A stretch of 8,196 nucleotides of DNA from CAYQUV01 sp964421005 (GTDB lineage: Bacteria; Patescibacteriota; Minisyncoccia; Minisyncoccales; CG1-02-41-26): assembly GCA_964421005.1 (NCBI GenBank), contig CAYQUV010000031.1, forward strand, positions 1-8,196. The letters run 5' to 3'. Of the stretch, positions 1 to 6,595 are shown piece by piece. Each line of letters starts with the position of its first letter. The first letter of the stretch is position 1. The position numbers and the translations under genes are program-made. A model generated the notes under the pieces. It saw only the letters and a program-made list of their open reading frames with translations, searched no databases and had not been told where the DNA came from.

Positions 1-65
1 AGTTCTTCCCTCGCCGCGCTAACGCGCGGCTCGGGAACGGGGGGGGCTTCGCCCCTGCGACCCCC
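1..65. repeat. GC-rich fold-back at left edge
   Basis: A 7-bp stem GCCGCGC/GCGCGGC (13-19 with 24-30, loop TAAC) is extended by TTCCC/GGGAA (6-10 with 33-37) across a TC/TC internal loop. It is followed by G-runs and C-runs (39-67) that can pair in several registers, including GGGGC-TTC-GCCCC. The composition is far more GC-rich than the neighbouring genes and resembles the island at 7872-8188. No reading frame here looks coding. Its function is unknown; it may be the 3' part of a structured transcript that ends at the following terminator. Confidence 0.5.
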
Positions 66-126
66 CCAAAGGGGCGTGCCGTCAGGGGGAAGTCCAGAGG
101 GGGGATGTGCCCCCCTTTGGTTTTTT
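66..126 (+). terminator. Intrinsic terminator upstream of the first gene
   Basis: CCAAAGGGG (66-74) pairs with CCCCTTTGG (112-120) and is followed at once by six T (121-126). An alternative inner hairpin, AGGGGGG/CCCCCCT (98-104 with 110-116, loop ATGTG), uses the same 3' arm. Both fit rho-independent termination of a plus-strand transcript arriving from the left. It lies just before a promoter, so it would insulate the gene cluster from upstream transcription. Confidence 0.6.
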
Positions 127-131
127 CTTTT

Positions 132-168
132 CTGCGGATTTTCTTTTTGACAAAAAAGAAAACCGCAG
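132..168. promoter_or_regulatory. Palindrome enclosing the -35 box (possible operator)
   Basis: CTGCGG (132-137) pairs with CCGCAG (163-168), and TTTTCTTTTT (139-148) pairs with AAAAAGAAAA (153-162). That is 16 bp in all, with one bulged A at 138 and the loop GACA (149-152). The loop is the centre of the -35 box TTGACA, and the palindrome ends 2 bp before the -10 box. The position suggests a repressor or activator site, or DNA cruciform control. No T-tract follows, so it is not a terminator. Confidence 0.5.
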
Positions 169-176
169 TGTATAAT
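147..176 (+). promoter_or_regulatory. Consensus sigma-70 promoter of the virion cluster
   Basis: TTGACA (147-152), an 18-bp spacer and TATAAT (171-176) are both perfect hexamers. The expected transcription start is about 183, the A of the first start codon, so the first gene would be translated from a leaderless or nearly leaderless mRNA. The -35 and spacer lie inside a palindrome. This promoter probably drives much or all of the cluster up to the terminator at 4922-4945, because no other strong promoter was seen in between. Confidence 0.75.
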
Positions 177-182
177 AAACTA

Positions 183-1067
183 ATGGCTAAGACATCCTAT
201 GTTGATATTCTTTCTGGATTGGAGGAGGCGTACTATAAAAATTTACAATCCGCGGATCGTTTCACGGTTCCGCGTATCCGTAAAAAAATTCCCTTTCTTT
301 CTCGCAAGAGAAAAAAAGGCGTTACGCTTCGTTCCCTCCTACCTACAATCGCAGAAATATGGAATAACCTTTCGGAAGCTGAAAAAGAAGCGTGGAGTCA
401 AGCTGGTAGCGAGATGGGGTTAAATGGCTACCGGCTTTTTGTCCAAGATCAAAGTTTAAGAATTAAAAATGATTTACCCGGGACGGCTACTCCTTCTCTT
501 TTACATCAAAGTCTAGTTGGCGTTTTACAAATTGATGAACCGGCTAGCGAATTAAAAATTATCCAAATACATCCTCATTTCTATTGGGTTTCGAGAAAAG
601 TCCGTGGGACAAAAAGCCAGTATGAGCCGGTTAAAATTACAGAAGATCTTGCTTTGCCGGTGACGATTGGGTTGAATTATCGGGCCGAACTTGAGGAAGT
701 TTCCTCTCCATCTTTCGCAAAATTTTACGCCCGGTTTTGGCATTCATATCAGGGTCAAGATTTATACACCGATTTAGAAATTGATCTAGATTATATCGAT
801 GACTGGAAAAGCGCTGAGAATACCTTGACAAATCTTTTAGGATATGTTGTAGGATATGATTTGTATTTTCATTTGAAGGGCTTGCGCGGTACTCTATATA
901 TTGATAATATAAAAGTAGAGCATTCCGGCCAAAATTGGGCCCGGGATCCATATTGTAAAGATATAAATCAGGGCTTCACTCGTGCGTTTTATCAAATTCC
1001 AAAGCATTGGTCTGGTGTTATTGTTCCTGATGGCGCTTGGTTTGAATCATTTTACATTGATTGGTGA
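183..1067 (+). CDS. Virion surface protein with GYxLF-type N-terminal module and beta-sandwich C-terminus
   Basis: 294 residues. The open frame extends upstream to 105, but the start at 183 is chosen because the promoter -10 box ends at 176 and the protein then begins MAKTSYVDIL; no Shine-Dalgarno site is present. Residues 56-89 hold a motif with W60, L63, EKxxW (67-71) and GYRLF (82-86). The same motif ends the protein at 3846-4274, and I associate it with small phage structural proteins. Residues 30-50 are very basic. The C-terminal part (about 120-294) is rich in alternating aromatic and hydrophobic residues with LYIDNIKVE near residue 240, typical of a carbohydrate-binding or jelly-roll beta sandwich. 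There is no signal peptide. It is probably a tail or adhesion component, first in an operon of similar proteins. The exact family is not recognised. Confidence 0.72.
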   Translation: MAKTSYVDILSGLEEAYYKNLQSADRFTVPRIRKKIPFLSRKRKKGVTLRSLLPTIAEIWNNLSEAEKEAWSQAGSEMGLNGYRLFVQDQSLRIKNDLPGTATPSLLHQSLVGVLQIDEPASELKIIQIHPHFYWVSRKVRGTKSQYEPVKITEDLALPVTIGLNYRAELEEVSSPSFAKFYARFWHSYQGQDLYTDLEIDLDYIDDWKSAENTLTNLLGYVVGYDLYFHLKGLRGTLYIDNIKVEHSGQNWARDPYCKDINQGFTRAFYQIPKHWSGVIVPDGAWFESFYIDW

Positions 1068-1077
1068 TAAAAAGTCT

Positions 1078-1845
1078 ATGGCTTTACCTACTTGGGGGAT
1101 GTTGGCTAAAAACCAAGATGACCCCGAAAAAATTGAAGAAGCGATTAATCGGTTAATAGCCGCACATAATGAAGATGAATCTGCCCATCTCGGTTCCGGG
1201 CAATCTTTACAATCTCATAAAGCTAGTGAAATCATTGACCATGCTGTTCGAAGTATTGTTGCCGACAAATTTACCGACAAACAGGTTATTGTTCAAACAA
1301 CTTTTGAATCTATTGACGGGTGGAATTATGACGGGTTAGCCCCGCAGTTAGATTGGCCTGGGGTTTTAATACATTGCGGTGATGTTCTTAATGCCGAAAC
1401 TTATCTTTGGACCGAAAGTAGTTTGTTGGATGTTGAGTGGGTGAACAGTGATTTGCTTTTCCAGGCAACACTTCGTTTTTCTAGTTACAATAATGAGTTA
1501 ATGAGGGCTGCTGCCGGGGATCTTATCGCTGGTAATGACGGAGGGGGAATCGGATTTGAGAGTGTGAATGGAACGCTTTATGGAGTTTTCCGGAATTGGG
1601 GTAACCGATATACAGTTGAACTTCAGCCCACGCCTACCTACGAATATTTTACGGTTAGGGCTGAAGTTAAAAACGCTGACAATAAAATTTACTACTATGT
1701 AAATGGAATTTTGAAGGGAACATTAGACCTTGAACCGATAACTCAGGGGTTGAATCCTTGGCCAACTTTTTCAATAAAAAATGCTGTTGCGGGAGTTGAT
1801 GCTATTCTTTACATCACACATGTTATGGTGGCTCGTAATATATAA
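1078..1845 (+). CDS. Tail-fibre-like protein with C-terminal LamG-type domain
   Basis: 255 residues. The start at 1078 (MALPTW) is chosen over the upstream in-frame ATG at 982, which would overlap the preceding gene by 86 bp; the gap is then 10 bp. Residues 18-65 form a predicted helical, histidine-spaced segment (H30, H37, H47, H55; SHKASEIIDH at 46-55) that resembles trimeric tail-fibre shafts. Residues about 80-255 look like a concanavalin/LamG beta sandwich: aromatic strands, the turn GNDGGGIGFE, and YYYVNGILKGTLDLEP, the usual ligand-domain wording of secreted glycan-binding proteins. No signal peptide is seen. I infer host-surface or glycan binding as part of a tail fibre or decoration protein. 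Histidines in such shafts sometimes bind metal in known phage fibres; that is speculation here. Confidence 0.68.
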   Translation: MALPTWGMLAKNQDDPEKIEEAINRLIAAHNEDESAHLGSGQSLQSHKASEIIDHAVRSIVADKFTDKQVIVQTTFESIDGWNYDGLAPQLDWPGVLIHCGDVLNAETYLWTESSLLDVEWVNSDLLFQATLRFSSYNNELMRAAAGDLIAGNDGGGIGFESVNGTLYGVFRNWGNRYTVELQPTPTYEYFTVRAEVKNADNKIYYYVNGILKGTLDLEPITQGLNPWPTFSIKNAVAGVDAILYITHVMVARNI

Positions 1846-1853
1846 AAAATAAA

Positions 1854-2294
1854 ATGGAAACAATAATTGGCAATCAATTTCCAAAAAAAGTAATTCCTTT
1901 GATTGAAAATGCTAGAAAATCAATAGACATAATTGTTTTTGATTGGCGCTGGTATCCGCAGGATCCGGGCGCCCAAGTTCAGCTTTTCAATCAAGCGATA
2001 GTCCGCGCTGTGAGGCGCGGTGTAAAGGTTCGAGCTATCGCTAACAACGATGAAATTGTTAGAATTCTAAATTCTGTTGGGTGCGAAGCAAAAAGATTAT
2101 TGACAGAAAAACTTGTTCATGCCAAAATGATGATAATAGATGATGAAATTGTAATTGTCGGATCGCATAATTATACCCAATCTGCTTTCCACATGAATTT
2201 AGAATTGTCAGTAATTTTAGACAATTTGGAAAAAATTTCTGACTTCAAGAATTTTTTCCAAAATCTATATAATACCTATGGCAAGTTATCCTAA
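1854..2294 (+). CDS. Phospholipase D-like (Nuc-type) single-HKD protein
   Basis: 146 residues. It carries one complete HKD signature, H89-x-K91-x4-D96 followed by GSHN at 103-106 (the usual GSxN), with the N-terminal beta-alpha layout (VIPLIENARKSIDIIVFDW) of the PLD superfamily. One HKD per chain and this short length match Nuc-type endonucleases, which act as homodimers to form the active site. Bacterial Nuc is periplasmic with a signal peptide, but none is visible here, so the enzyme stays in the cytoplasm or is packaged with the virion. Substrate (DNA, RNA or phospholipid) cannot be decided from sequence. It lies within the structural cluster, 8 bp after the preceding gene, and its 3' end overlaps the next gene by 17 bp, implying co-expression. 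The start is preceded by AATAAA with no Shine-Dalgarno site. Confidence 0.85.
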   Translation: METIIGNQFPKKVIPLIENARKSIDIIVFDWRWYPQDPGAQVQLFNQAIVRAVRRGVKVRAIANNDEIVRILNSVGCEAKRLLTEKLVHAKMMIIDDEIVIVGSHNYTQSAFHMNLELSVILDNLEKISDFKNFFQNLYNTYGKLS

Positions 2295-2841
2295 TTCAAT
2301 TTTTTCGCCAAGAGAACGGGAAAATAAATCCGGGGTTGTTTATGACGCGTCAAAAAAGACCGTTATTTTTGCTGAAGATATAGATAAGGGCGATGATGAA
2401 ATTGTTGCGATAGAAAATGAATTAGGGACCAACCCCAAGGGCAGTTATTCTGATGTAAAAACAAGGCTTGAAAATAACGAGTTGTCCGCCATTGTTTTTA
2501 TCATTGACGGGGGCGGTTCCGCTATTACTACCGGCGAAAAGGGTCATCTTGAAATACCTTTCAAGTGTGAAATCCAGCGTGTGACCCTTTTGGCCGATCG
2601 GTCCGGATCAATCAAGATTGATATTTGGAAAGACACTTACGCCAACTTCCCGCCAACTGACGCAGATTCTATTTGCGGAGGCAATGAACCGGAAATTTCC
2701 TCAGCTCAAAAATATCAAGATTCTACTTTGTCCGGTTGGACCAAAACAATAAACGCAGGCGATATTTTAGCGTTCAATGTAGATTCAGCGGCGACCATTG
2801 AACGCGTAACCTTGGTGCTAAAAGTTAAAAAAATAGCGTAA
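2278..2841 (+). CDS. Phage tail/virion protein with GTNPKG motif
   Basis: 187 residues. The ATG lies inside the end of the PLD-like gene in another frame; it is the only ATG near the beginning of conserved sequence. Residues 40-65 (DEIVAIENELGTNPKGSY then DVKTRL) match a phrase common in tail-fibre and tail-associated proteins of phages. Residues 70-187 are a compact beta domain beginning with VFIIDGGGSAITTG and ending with an alternating strand (VTLVLKVKK). I have the impression of this C-terminal domain in many virion proteins of tailed phages, but no named family is assigned. No signal peptide or membrane segment. It is probably a minor tail or receptor-proximal structural protein, translationally coupled to the upstream gene by the 17-bp overlap. 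Confidence 0.7.
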   Translation: MASYPNSIFSPRERENKSGVVYDASKKTVIFAEDIDKGDDEIVAIENELGTNPKGSYSDVKTRLENNELSAIVFIIDGGGSAITTGEKGHLEIPFKCEIQRVTLLADRSGSIKIDIWKDTYANFPPTDADSICGGNEPEISSAQKYQDSTLSGWTKTINAGDILAFNVDSAATIERVTLVLKVKKIA

Positions 2842-2869
2842 TAAAAAATAAGTGAATTAAAGAAATAAA

Positions 2870-3496
2870 ATGGCTTGGGAAGCAGAAGAAAATTTTAATA
2901 GTTATAGTGTCAACGGCTTAAACGGCGGCAATGGTGGTTCGGGTTGGAGCGGAGCTTGGTCAGCCCATGCGAACTATAAGATAGTAAGCGCCAACCAACC
3001 TCCTTGGGATAGTAGTGGCAAGTCGGTTTTTCTAAACAGTGGTAATTCTGACGAACACGCCACTAGAGCTTTAGCTAATCCGGTAAGCACTGGCATTTGT
3101 TATGTTGCTGCTCGGACTGGTGCCACTTCCTGCAATCAATATGTTGCTATGTGGCGTGATTCTGGCGGTAATACAAGGGCTTATGTTCGTTTTGATAGTA
3201 GTGGTAATATAGTCCTTAACGGTACAAATATACAGTCATACTCTATAAATACTTGGTATTTGTTCGCTGTAGAGTTTGATATGCCCAATAATCGGAGTAG
3301 AGTAAAGATTAAAGAAGCTGGTGGAAATTGGGGAAGTTGGTCAAATTGGGTTAGTTATGGTAGTGGCGAAAGCAGTATTGCTGATATAAGGTTTACCACT
3401 GCTTATCCTTCTAATAATAATTATTGGGATTTAATTAGTGCAACAGATCCGTCACTTCCGCCAGCTGTTCCTAAATCAAAAGGATATATTTTTTAA
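2870..3496 (+). CDS. LamG/concanavalin-like glycan-binding virion protein
   Basis: 208 residues, essentially a single beta-sandwich domain. It opens with the pattern FNSYSVNGLNGGNGGSGWSG, followed by strands with spaced Trp and Tyr, NTWYLFAVEFDM near residue 128, and a closing WDLISA motif. This ordering is typical of LamG/concanavalin A-like lectin-fold modules in phage and secreted proteins. The composition is rich in Ser, Asn, Gly and Trp, with very few charges in the first half. The start follows AGAAATAAA, nearly the same context as the PLD-like gene, with no Shine-Dalgarno site. A short Pro-rich tail (PSLPPAVP) precedes the stop. I infer a role in surface glycan recognition or virion decoration. 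Confidence 0.66.
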   Translation: MAWEAEENFNSYSVNGLNGGNGGSGWSGAWSAHANYKIVSANQPPWDSSGKSVFLNSGNSDEHATRALANPVSTGICYVAARTGATSCNQYVAMWRDSGGNTRAYVRFDSSGNIVLNGTNIQSYSINTWYLFAVEFDMPNNRSRVKIKEAGGNWGSWSNWVSYGSGESSIADIRFTTAYPSNNNYWDLISATDPSLPPAVPKSKGYIF

Positions 3497-3500
3497 TTCC

Positions 3501-3815
3501 ATGAAAATAAAAGGACCGCTACAAAGTCAAAATGCGAGCGGAATGATCGGACCGAGGATTACTTTTTCAAAGAGAAGTAGCGGGCAACAAGCCCGCTTTC
3601 AAAAAAAACAAAAAGACGCGAAAAGTGCGGCCCAGCTTTCCCAACGGGGAAAGTTTGAAAATGCGTCTTTATCCTGTCGTTTTTTTGAATATGGGGTCGC
3701 CTACTTCGGGATTTCTTTTTTCGGTATTGATGAGAATTACTATCCCTCAAAAGCAAAAGCTGAAAAAATGACAGGATATAATATATGTATCAAAGAAGCG
3801 ATAGCTGATTTGTAA
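3501..3815 (+). CDS. Small mosaic virion protein (GPL..ASG / YGVxxFG / GYN motifs)
   Basis: 104 residues from the ATG at 3501, 4 bp after the previous stop; the frame is open back to 3438, but the upstream part overlaps the preceding gene and lacks conserved features. The N-terminus MKIKGPLQSQNASGMIG parallels MAKVTGPLMSMTASGKIA of the protein at 4318-4893. The middle, AAQLSQRGKF, matches the QxxxR pattern found in that protein and in the one at 3846-4274. YGVAYFGISFFG then parallels YGVSSFGETLFG, and MTGYNICIKEAI parallels MSGYNLFLKEYL. It is therefore a paralogue of its neighbours with a rearranged or degenerate middle. It resembles small phage structural proteins of the DUF6266-like kind, an impression that I could not check. 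Very basic (many Lys and Arg, residues 20-45). Confidence 0.6.
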   Translation: MKIKGPLQSQNASGMIGPRITFSKRSSGQQARFQKKQKDAKSAAQLSQRGKFENASLSCRFFEYGVAYFGISFFGIDENYYPSKAKAEKMTGYNICIKEAIADL

Positions 3816-3845
3816 AAAAATTTATGTTTTTTTTGAAAAAATATC

Positions 3846-4274
3846 ATGCCGGAAATTCAAGGAGTAGAAAAATTAGTATCTTATACTTCCGGAAAGCGAT
3901 TAGGAAAACATCGGGAGTATGGAAGGGGAATGTTCGCTTTTTCAGAATATGGCGATGAAGATATTTATTTAGCGAACTTCCCCTATGGCGTTTCGTCTTT
4001 CGGCGAAACGCTTTTTGGCGATATTTTGATTTTTACCGGGATTTTTCGGCGCGATAATGTAACCGGCGAAGTGAAATACTACCGCGAGCCGTACTATACG
4101 CCGAAAAATCCCCGGACAGAAGCGCAGCAGGCGAACCGCCAAAAATTAGCAGATGGGGTCGTCGCTTGGCAGGCCTTGACACCCGAACAGAAAAATCAGT
4201 ATAATAAAAGAGCGATAGGACGAGGAATGAGTGGCTACAACTTATTCCTCAAAGAGTACCTGTTATCTAATTAA
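3846..4274 (+). CDS. Small virion protein with NPRTxAQQxxR and W..LTPEQK..GYNLF motifs
   Basis: 142 residues. Order of motifs: an N-terminal Gly/Tyr-rich part with YGVSSFGETLFG (47-58); a strand pair IFRRDNVTGEVKYYREPY (66-83); NPRTEAQQANR (88-98); and the helical closing module W108, LTPEQK (111-116), MSGYNLFLKEYL (128-139). The last module is the same as residues 56-89 of the first gene. In my recollection the NPxTxAQxxxR plus W..L..EK..GYN combination recurs in small phage structural proteins, often as repeated paralogues; the function is unknown. An 8-bp hairpin followed by five T lies inside the coding sequence. The gene follows a 30-bp AT-rich gap. Confidence 0.66.
   Translation: MPEIQGVEKLVSYTSGKRLGKHREYGRGMFAFSEYGDEDIYLANFPYGVSSFGETLFGDILIFTGIFRRDNVTGEVKYYREPYYTPKNPRTEAQQANRQKLADGVVAWQALTPEQKNQYNKRAIGRGMSGYNLFLKEYLLSN
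3988..4016 (+). terminator. Terminator-like hairpin inside the coding sequence
   Basis: GCGTTTCG (3988-3995) pairs perfectly with CGAAACGC (4004-4011) around an 8-nt loop and is followed by TTTTT (4012-4016). It lies within the frame that encodes YGVSSFGETLFG. It could reduce transcription of the distal gene at 4318-4893, or the repeat may only reflect the Gly-Phe-rich peptide. Coding constraint makes regulation uncertain. Confidence 0.3.
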
Positions 4275-4317
4275 AAAGTCGAGCAGGGAAAAAACAGTAA
4301 ATAATTTTGTTACTAGT

Positions 4318-4893
4318 ATGGCAAAAGTTACTGGACCTTTGATGTCCATGACAGCAAGCGGTAAAATAGCTGACACTATTGTGTTTTTCAGCTGGAAGGG
4401 TATTTCTACCGTTAGGCAGTGGTTGGTTCCTGCCAACCCTCAATCTGACGACCAGGGTGATATCCGTTTAATTTTAGGTGGTTTGGGCCGAGCAGTTGGA
4501 AAAGTTGGGGTTGACAATGCTTACCACGACAAGCTAAAAGCTTTGGATGTTATTCCTGCTCAACAAACTAAGCAGTCTTATCTTGTTCAGTATATCAAAA
4601 ATACTTTTATTGCCGGAAAGGGCGCGACGATGACCGGAAATTACAATTCCGTTTTGGCCGAACTTACCGGGCATTCTGCTTACACCGCTTTTAAGGCCGG
4701 CGCTGACACTCTTAATTTGACTGATTTTGATATTGCCTACGCCACGATTGATCCTTTTGAAAAAGCATTGGGAGTTTATTTGTTAGCCAAAGCCGCCATT
4801 GCTCTTGGATTCACGGGGTCTCCTTACACCAAGACATTAGCAGACTGGACCGGAGCTCAGGTTGATAAGTTAGTTAATCATCTGACTTCCTAG
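4318..4893 (+). CDS. Virion protein sharing GPLxSxxASG and SWKG..R..PANPQS motifs
   Basis: 191 residues. The open frame begins at 4231, but that would overlap the preceding gene; the ATG at 4318 gives MAKVTGPLMSM, which aligns with the start of the protein at 3501-3815. Motifs in order: GPLMSMTASGKIADTIVFFSWKG (6-28), VRQWLVPANPQS (residues 31-42), then a mainly helical part with Ala, Leu and Thr (about 50-191), including LLAKAAIALGF near the C-terminus. No signal peptide. The N-terminal 45 residues match the head of the DUF6266-like small structural proteins as I remember them; the helical C-terminal part is unrecognised. It is the last gene before the cluster terminator. A 43-bp gap precedes it, with no Shine-Dalgarno site and no clear promoter. 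Confidence 0.66.
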   Translation: MAKVTGPLMSMTASGKIADTIVFFSWKGISTVRQWLVPANPQSDDQGDIRLILGGLGRAVGKVGVDNAYHDKLKALDVIPAQQTKQSYLVQYIKNTFIAGKGATMTGNYNSVLAELTGHSAYTAFKAGADTLNLTDFDIAYATIDPFEKALGVYLLAKAAIALGFTGSPYTKTLADWTGAQVDKLVNHLTS

Positions 4894-4898
4894 TGATG

Positions 4899-4945
4899 CT
4901 TTCCTTCCTTGTGGAAAGATCAAAGAGGCCCTTGTGGGCCTTTTT
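4899..4945 (+). terminator. Tandem-hairpin terminator of the virion cluster
   Basis: A first hairpin CTTTCC/GGAAAG (4899-4904 with 4913-4918) is followed by AGGCCC/GGGCCT (4926-4931 with 4936-4941, loop TTGT), extended by A-T pairs to 4922 and 4945, then a T-run (4941-4945). The second hairpin is a classical rho-independent terminator, 30-70 bp downstream of the stop codon. The T-run is also the upstream edge of the next promoter, so termination and restart are packed within about 50 bp. Confidence 0.82.
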
Positions 4946-4969
4946 GACTTTTTCAATTTGTGGTATAAT
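4944..4969 (+). promoter_or_regulatory. Extended -10 promoter of the glycosyltransferase gene
   Basis: TGG followed by TATAAT (4961-4969) is an extended -10 with a perfect hexamer. The best -35 match, TTGACT (4944-4949), would leave a short 14-bp spacer, so the TGn element probably substitutes. The predicted start is near 4976, only about 3 nt before the ATG at 4979, giving a near-leaderless message, as at the first promoter. Confidence 0.65.
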
Positions 4970-4978
4970 GTAATTAGT

Positions 4979-6595
4979 ATGGCAAAGGGCAAAAAATACT
5001 ACGACGAATTTTTTCAAAAATTCGGGGCCAAGGTTCATGACGATCCCGTTCGTTTTATTAAAATCGCCAGCTTGTGTAAAGGTAAAGTTGGCGATTTTGG
5101 TTGCGGGACCGGTACTCTTGCTGATTTCTACGACGGGGAATACTACGGCTATGACATTTCTGATGTTGCCATAGAATTCGCTAAAAACACTAGGCGCGAA
5201 AGCGCCAAGTTTGAAAGTGGGGACTTGTTAAGCCCCCGCTTTCAAACTTTGTCGAACTTTGACACTATTGTTTTAGCAGAATTTCTGGAACATATAGAAA
5301 ATGATATAGCTATATTTCGTAGAATCAGCAAAGTACTGAAACCCGACGGCCGTATTATCATTTCCGTCCCCAACGGCGACAGAATTCCGGACGAGAGCCA
5401 TGTGAGAAGTTTTACTGTTCCGCAGTTGAGAAAAAGATTTTCAAAATTAGGAAAAGTAAAATTTCATAATTACCCGGGTTTCCGAGAAAGAATTTTGATG
5501 ACCGTTGATTTGGGCCAAAAAAACAATAATTTGATAAGTTTAGTGATTCCGGCCAAAAATGAGGAGTTAGGTTTAGAAAACGCTGTTTTATCCTGTATTG
5601 ACTTTGTAGATAATATTGTAATTTCTGTTGATGATTCTAGCATCGATAAAACATTAGAAGTTGCGAAAAGATACGCTGATGTTTTGAAAGTGTATAAATG
5701 GGAAAACAGCTTTTGTAAGGCAAGGAATTTTGCCCAAGAGGGAGTAAAAACAAAATGGGTTTTGGCATTAGACGGCCATGAGTATGTTGAGTCGTTTCCG
5801 GATTTAGAAAAACATTTGGCCCAAGATGTAGAAGGTTTAGAAGTTTATATCATACTAGAAAATGGATTTAAGTTTCATTTTCCGCGTATTATTAGAAGTT
5901 TTGTTAAATGGGAAGCGGATGTTCACAACTATCCGGTGATAAAAACTCGCGCTTTTTACAATGGTTTTATTATTCGTCATGATCGGGATAATTTACAATC
6001 TCGCGAAGCGGTCAAAATTAGAGATGAACAGAGAAGCAAAATGGTTATTGAGATAATGACAGAAGCTATGAAAAAAGATAAAAAAAATATTAGACCCTAC
6101 TTTTATTTAGCACAGCAGTATTTTATACAAAAAGATTTCAAAAAAGCGATTAAATTCTATAAGAAGTATCTAAAATATTCAAAACATAAAGGCGAAAGAT
6201 GGCTTGCTCGTTACGAGATGGCCCATGCTCGCATTTTTCTTAATCAAAAACTTCGGGCTCTTTGGGATTTGGCGAGTGCCGACAAGGAGATTCCCGGACG
6301 CTGGGAAGTAGAAAAAATGAGAGGTGCTATTTGGGCCATGATTGGAAATCATGAAAGAGCAGTAAAGCATTTTGTTCAAAGTTTTTCTGAACAGGTTGGC
6401 AATTTTACATATTGCCCCGAAAAAAGAGATGACGCCCAAACTTGGGACTTTATCGGCCATTGTTTGTACCGGTTGCGAAAAACCAATGAAGCGAAAATTG
6501 CTTGGACTCGTTCGCTGGAGTTAGAAAAAGAGAAACCTAAAAACGAGCAGAATGAAAATCGTATAAAAATTTTGGAAAGGATGTTAAATTACTAA
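4979..6595 (+). CDS. SAM methyltransferase - family 2 glycosyltransferase - TPR fusion
   Basis: 538 residues from the ATG at 4979, chosen because the promoter -10 ends at 4969 and the longer frame (from 4934) starts inside the terminator hairpin. Residues 36-135 form a class I methyltransferase: motif I VGDFGCGTGTL (37-47), acidic YDIS at 58-61, and LKPDGRIIISVPNG (120-133). Residues 185-300 form a GT-A family 2 domain: ISLVIPAKNEE (186-196), VDDSSIDKT (217-225), KARNFA (247-252), and WVLALDGHE (260-268). The usual DxD metal site reads DGHE. Residues about 370-538 form TPR-like helical repeats (YFYLAQQYF, KAIKFYKKYL; CLYRLRKTNEA). It is likely a cytoplasmic enzyme that glycosylates (and perhaps methylates) a protein or glycan of the virion or host surface. 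Acceptor unknown. Confidence 0.85.
   Translation: MAKGKKYYDEFFQKFGAKVHDDPVRFIKIASLCKGKVGDFGCGTGTLADFYDGEYYGYDISDVAIEFAKNTRRESAKFESGDLLSPRFQTLSNFDTIVLAEFLEHIENDIAIFRRISKVLKPDGRIIISVPNGDRIPDESHVRSFTVPQLRKRFSKLGKVKFHNYPGFRERILMTVDLGQKNNNLISLVIPAKNEELGLENAVLSCIDFVDNIVISVDDSSIDKTLEVAKRYADVLKVYKWENSFCKARNFAQEGVKTKWVLALDGHEYVESFPDLEKHLAQDVEGLEVYIILENGFKFHFPRIIRSFVKWEADVHNYPVIKTRAFYNGFIIRHDRDNLQSREAVKIRDEQRSKMVIEIMTEAMKKDKKNIRPYFYLAQQYFIQKDFKKAIKFYKKYLKYSKHKGERWLARYEMAHARIFLNQKLRALWDLASADKEIPGRWEVEKMRGAIWAMIGNHERAVKHFVQSFSEQVGNFTYCPEKRDDAQTWDFIGHCLYRLRKTNEAKIAWTRSLELEKEKPKNEQNENRIKILERMLNY

Noticed and set aside
105..182. N-terminal extension of the first gene (26 residues upstream of 183)
   Set aside because: It overlaps the terminator T-run and the whole promoter, encodes no conserved motif, and would require transcription to start before the visible promoter.
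199..951. Overlapping frames in other phases and on the minus strand under the first gene
   Set aside because: Shadow frames of the gene at 183-1067, without start context, motif or typical protein composition.
6179..6460. 93-codon minus-strand frame inside the glycosyltransferase gene
   Set aside because: Shadow of a well-supported gene; no promoter or family motif.
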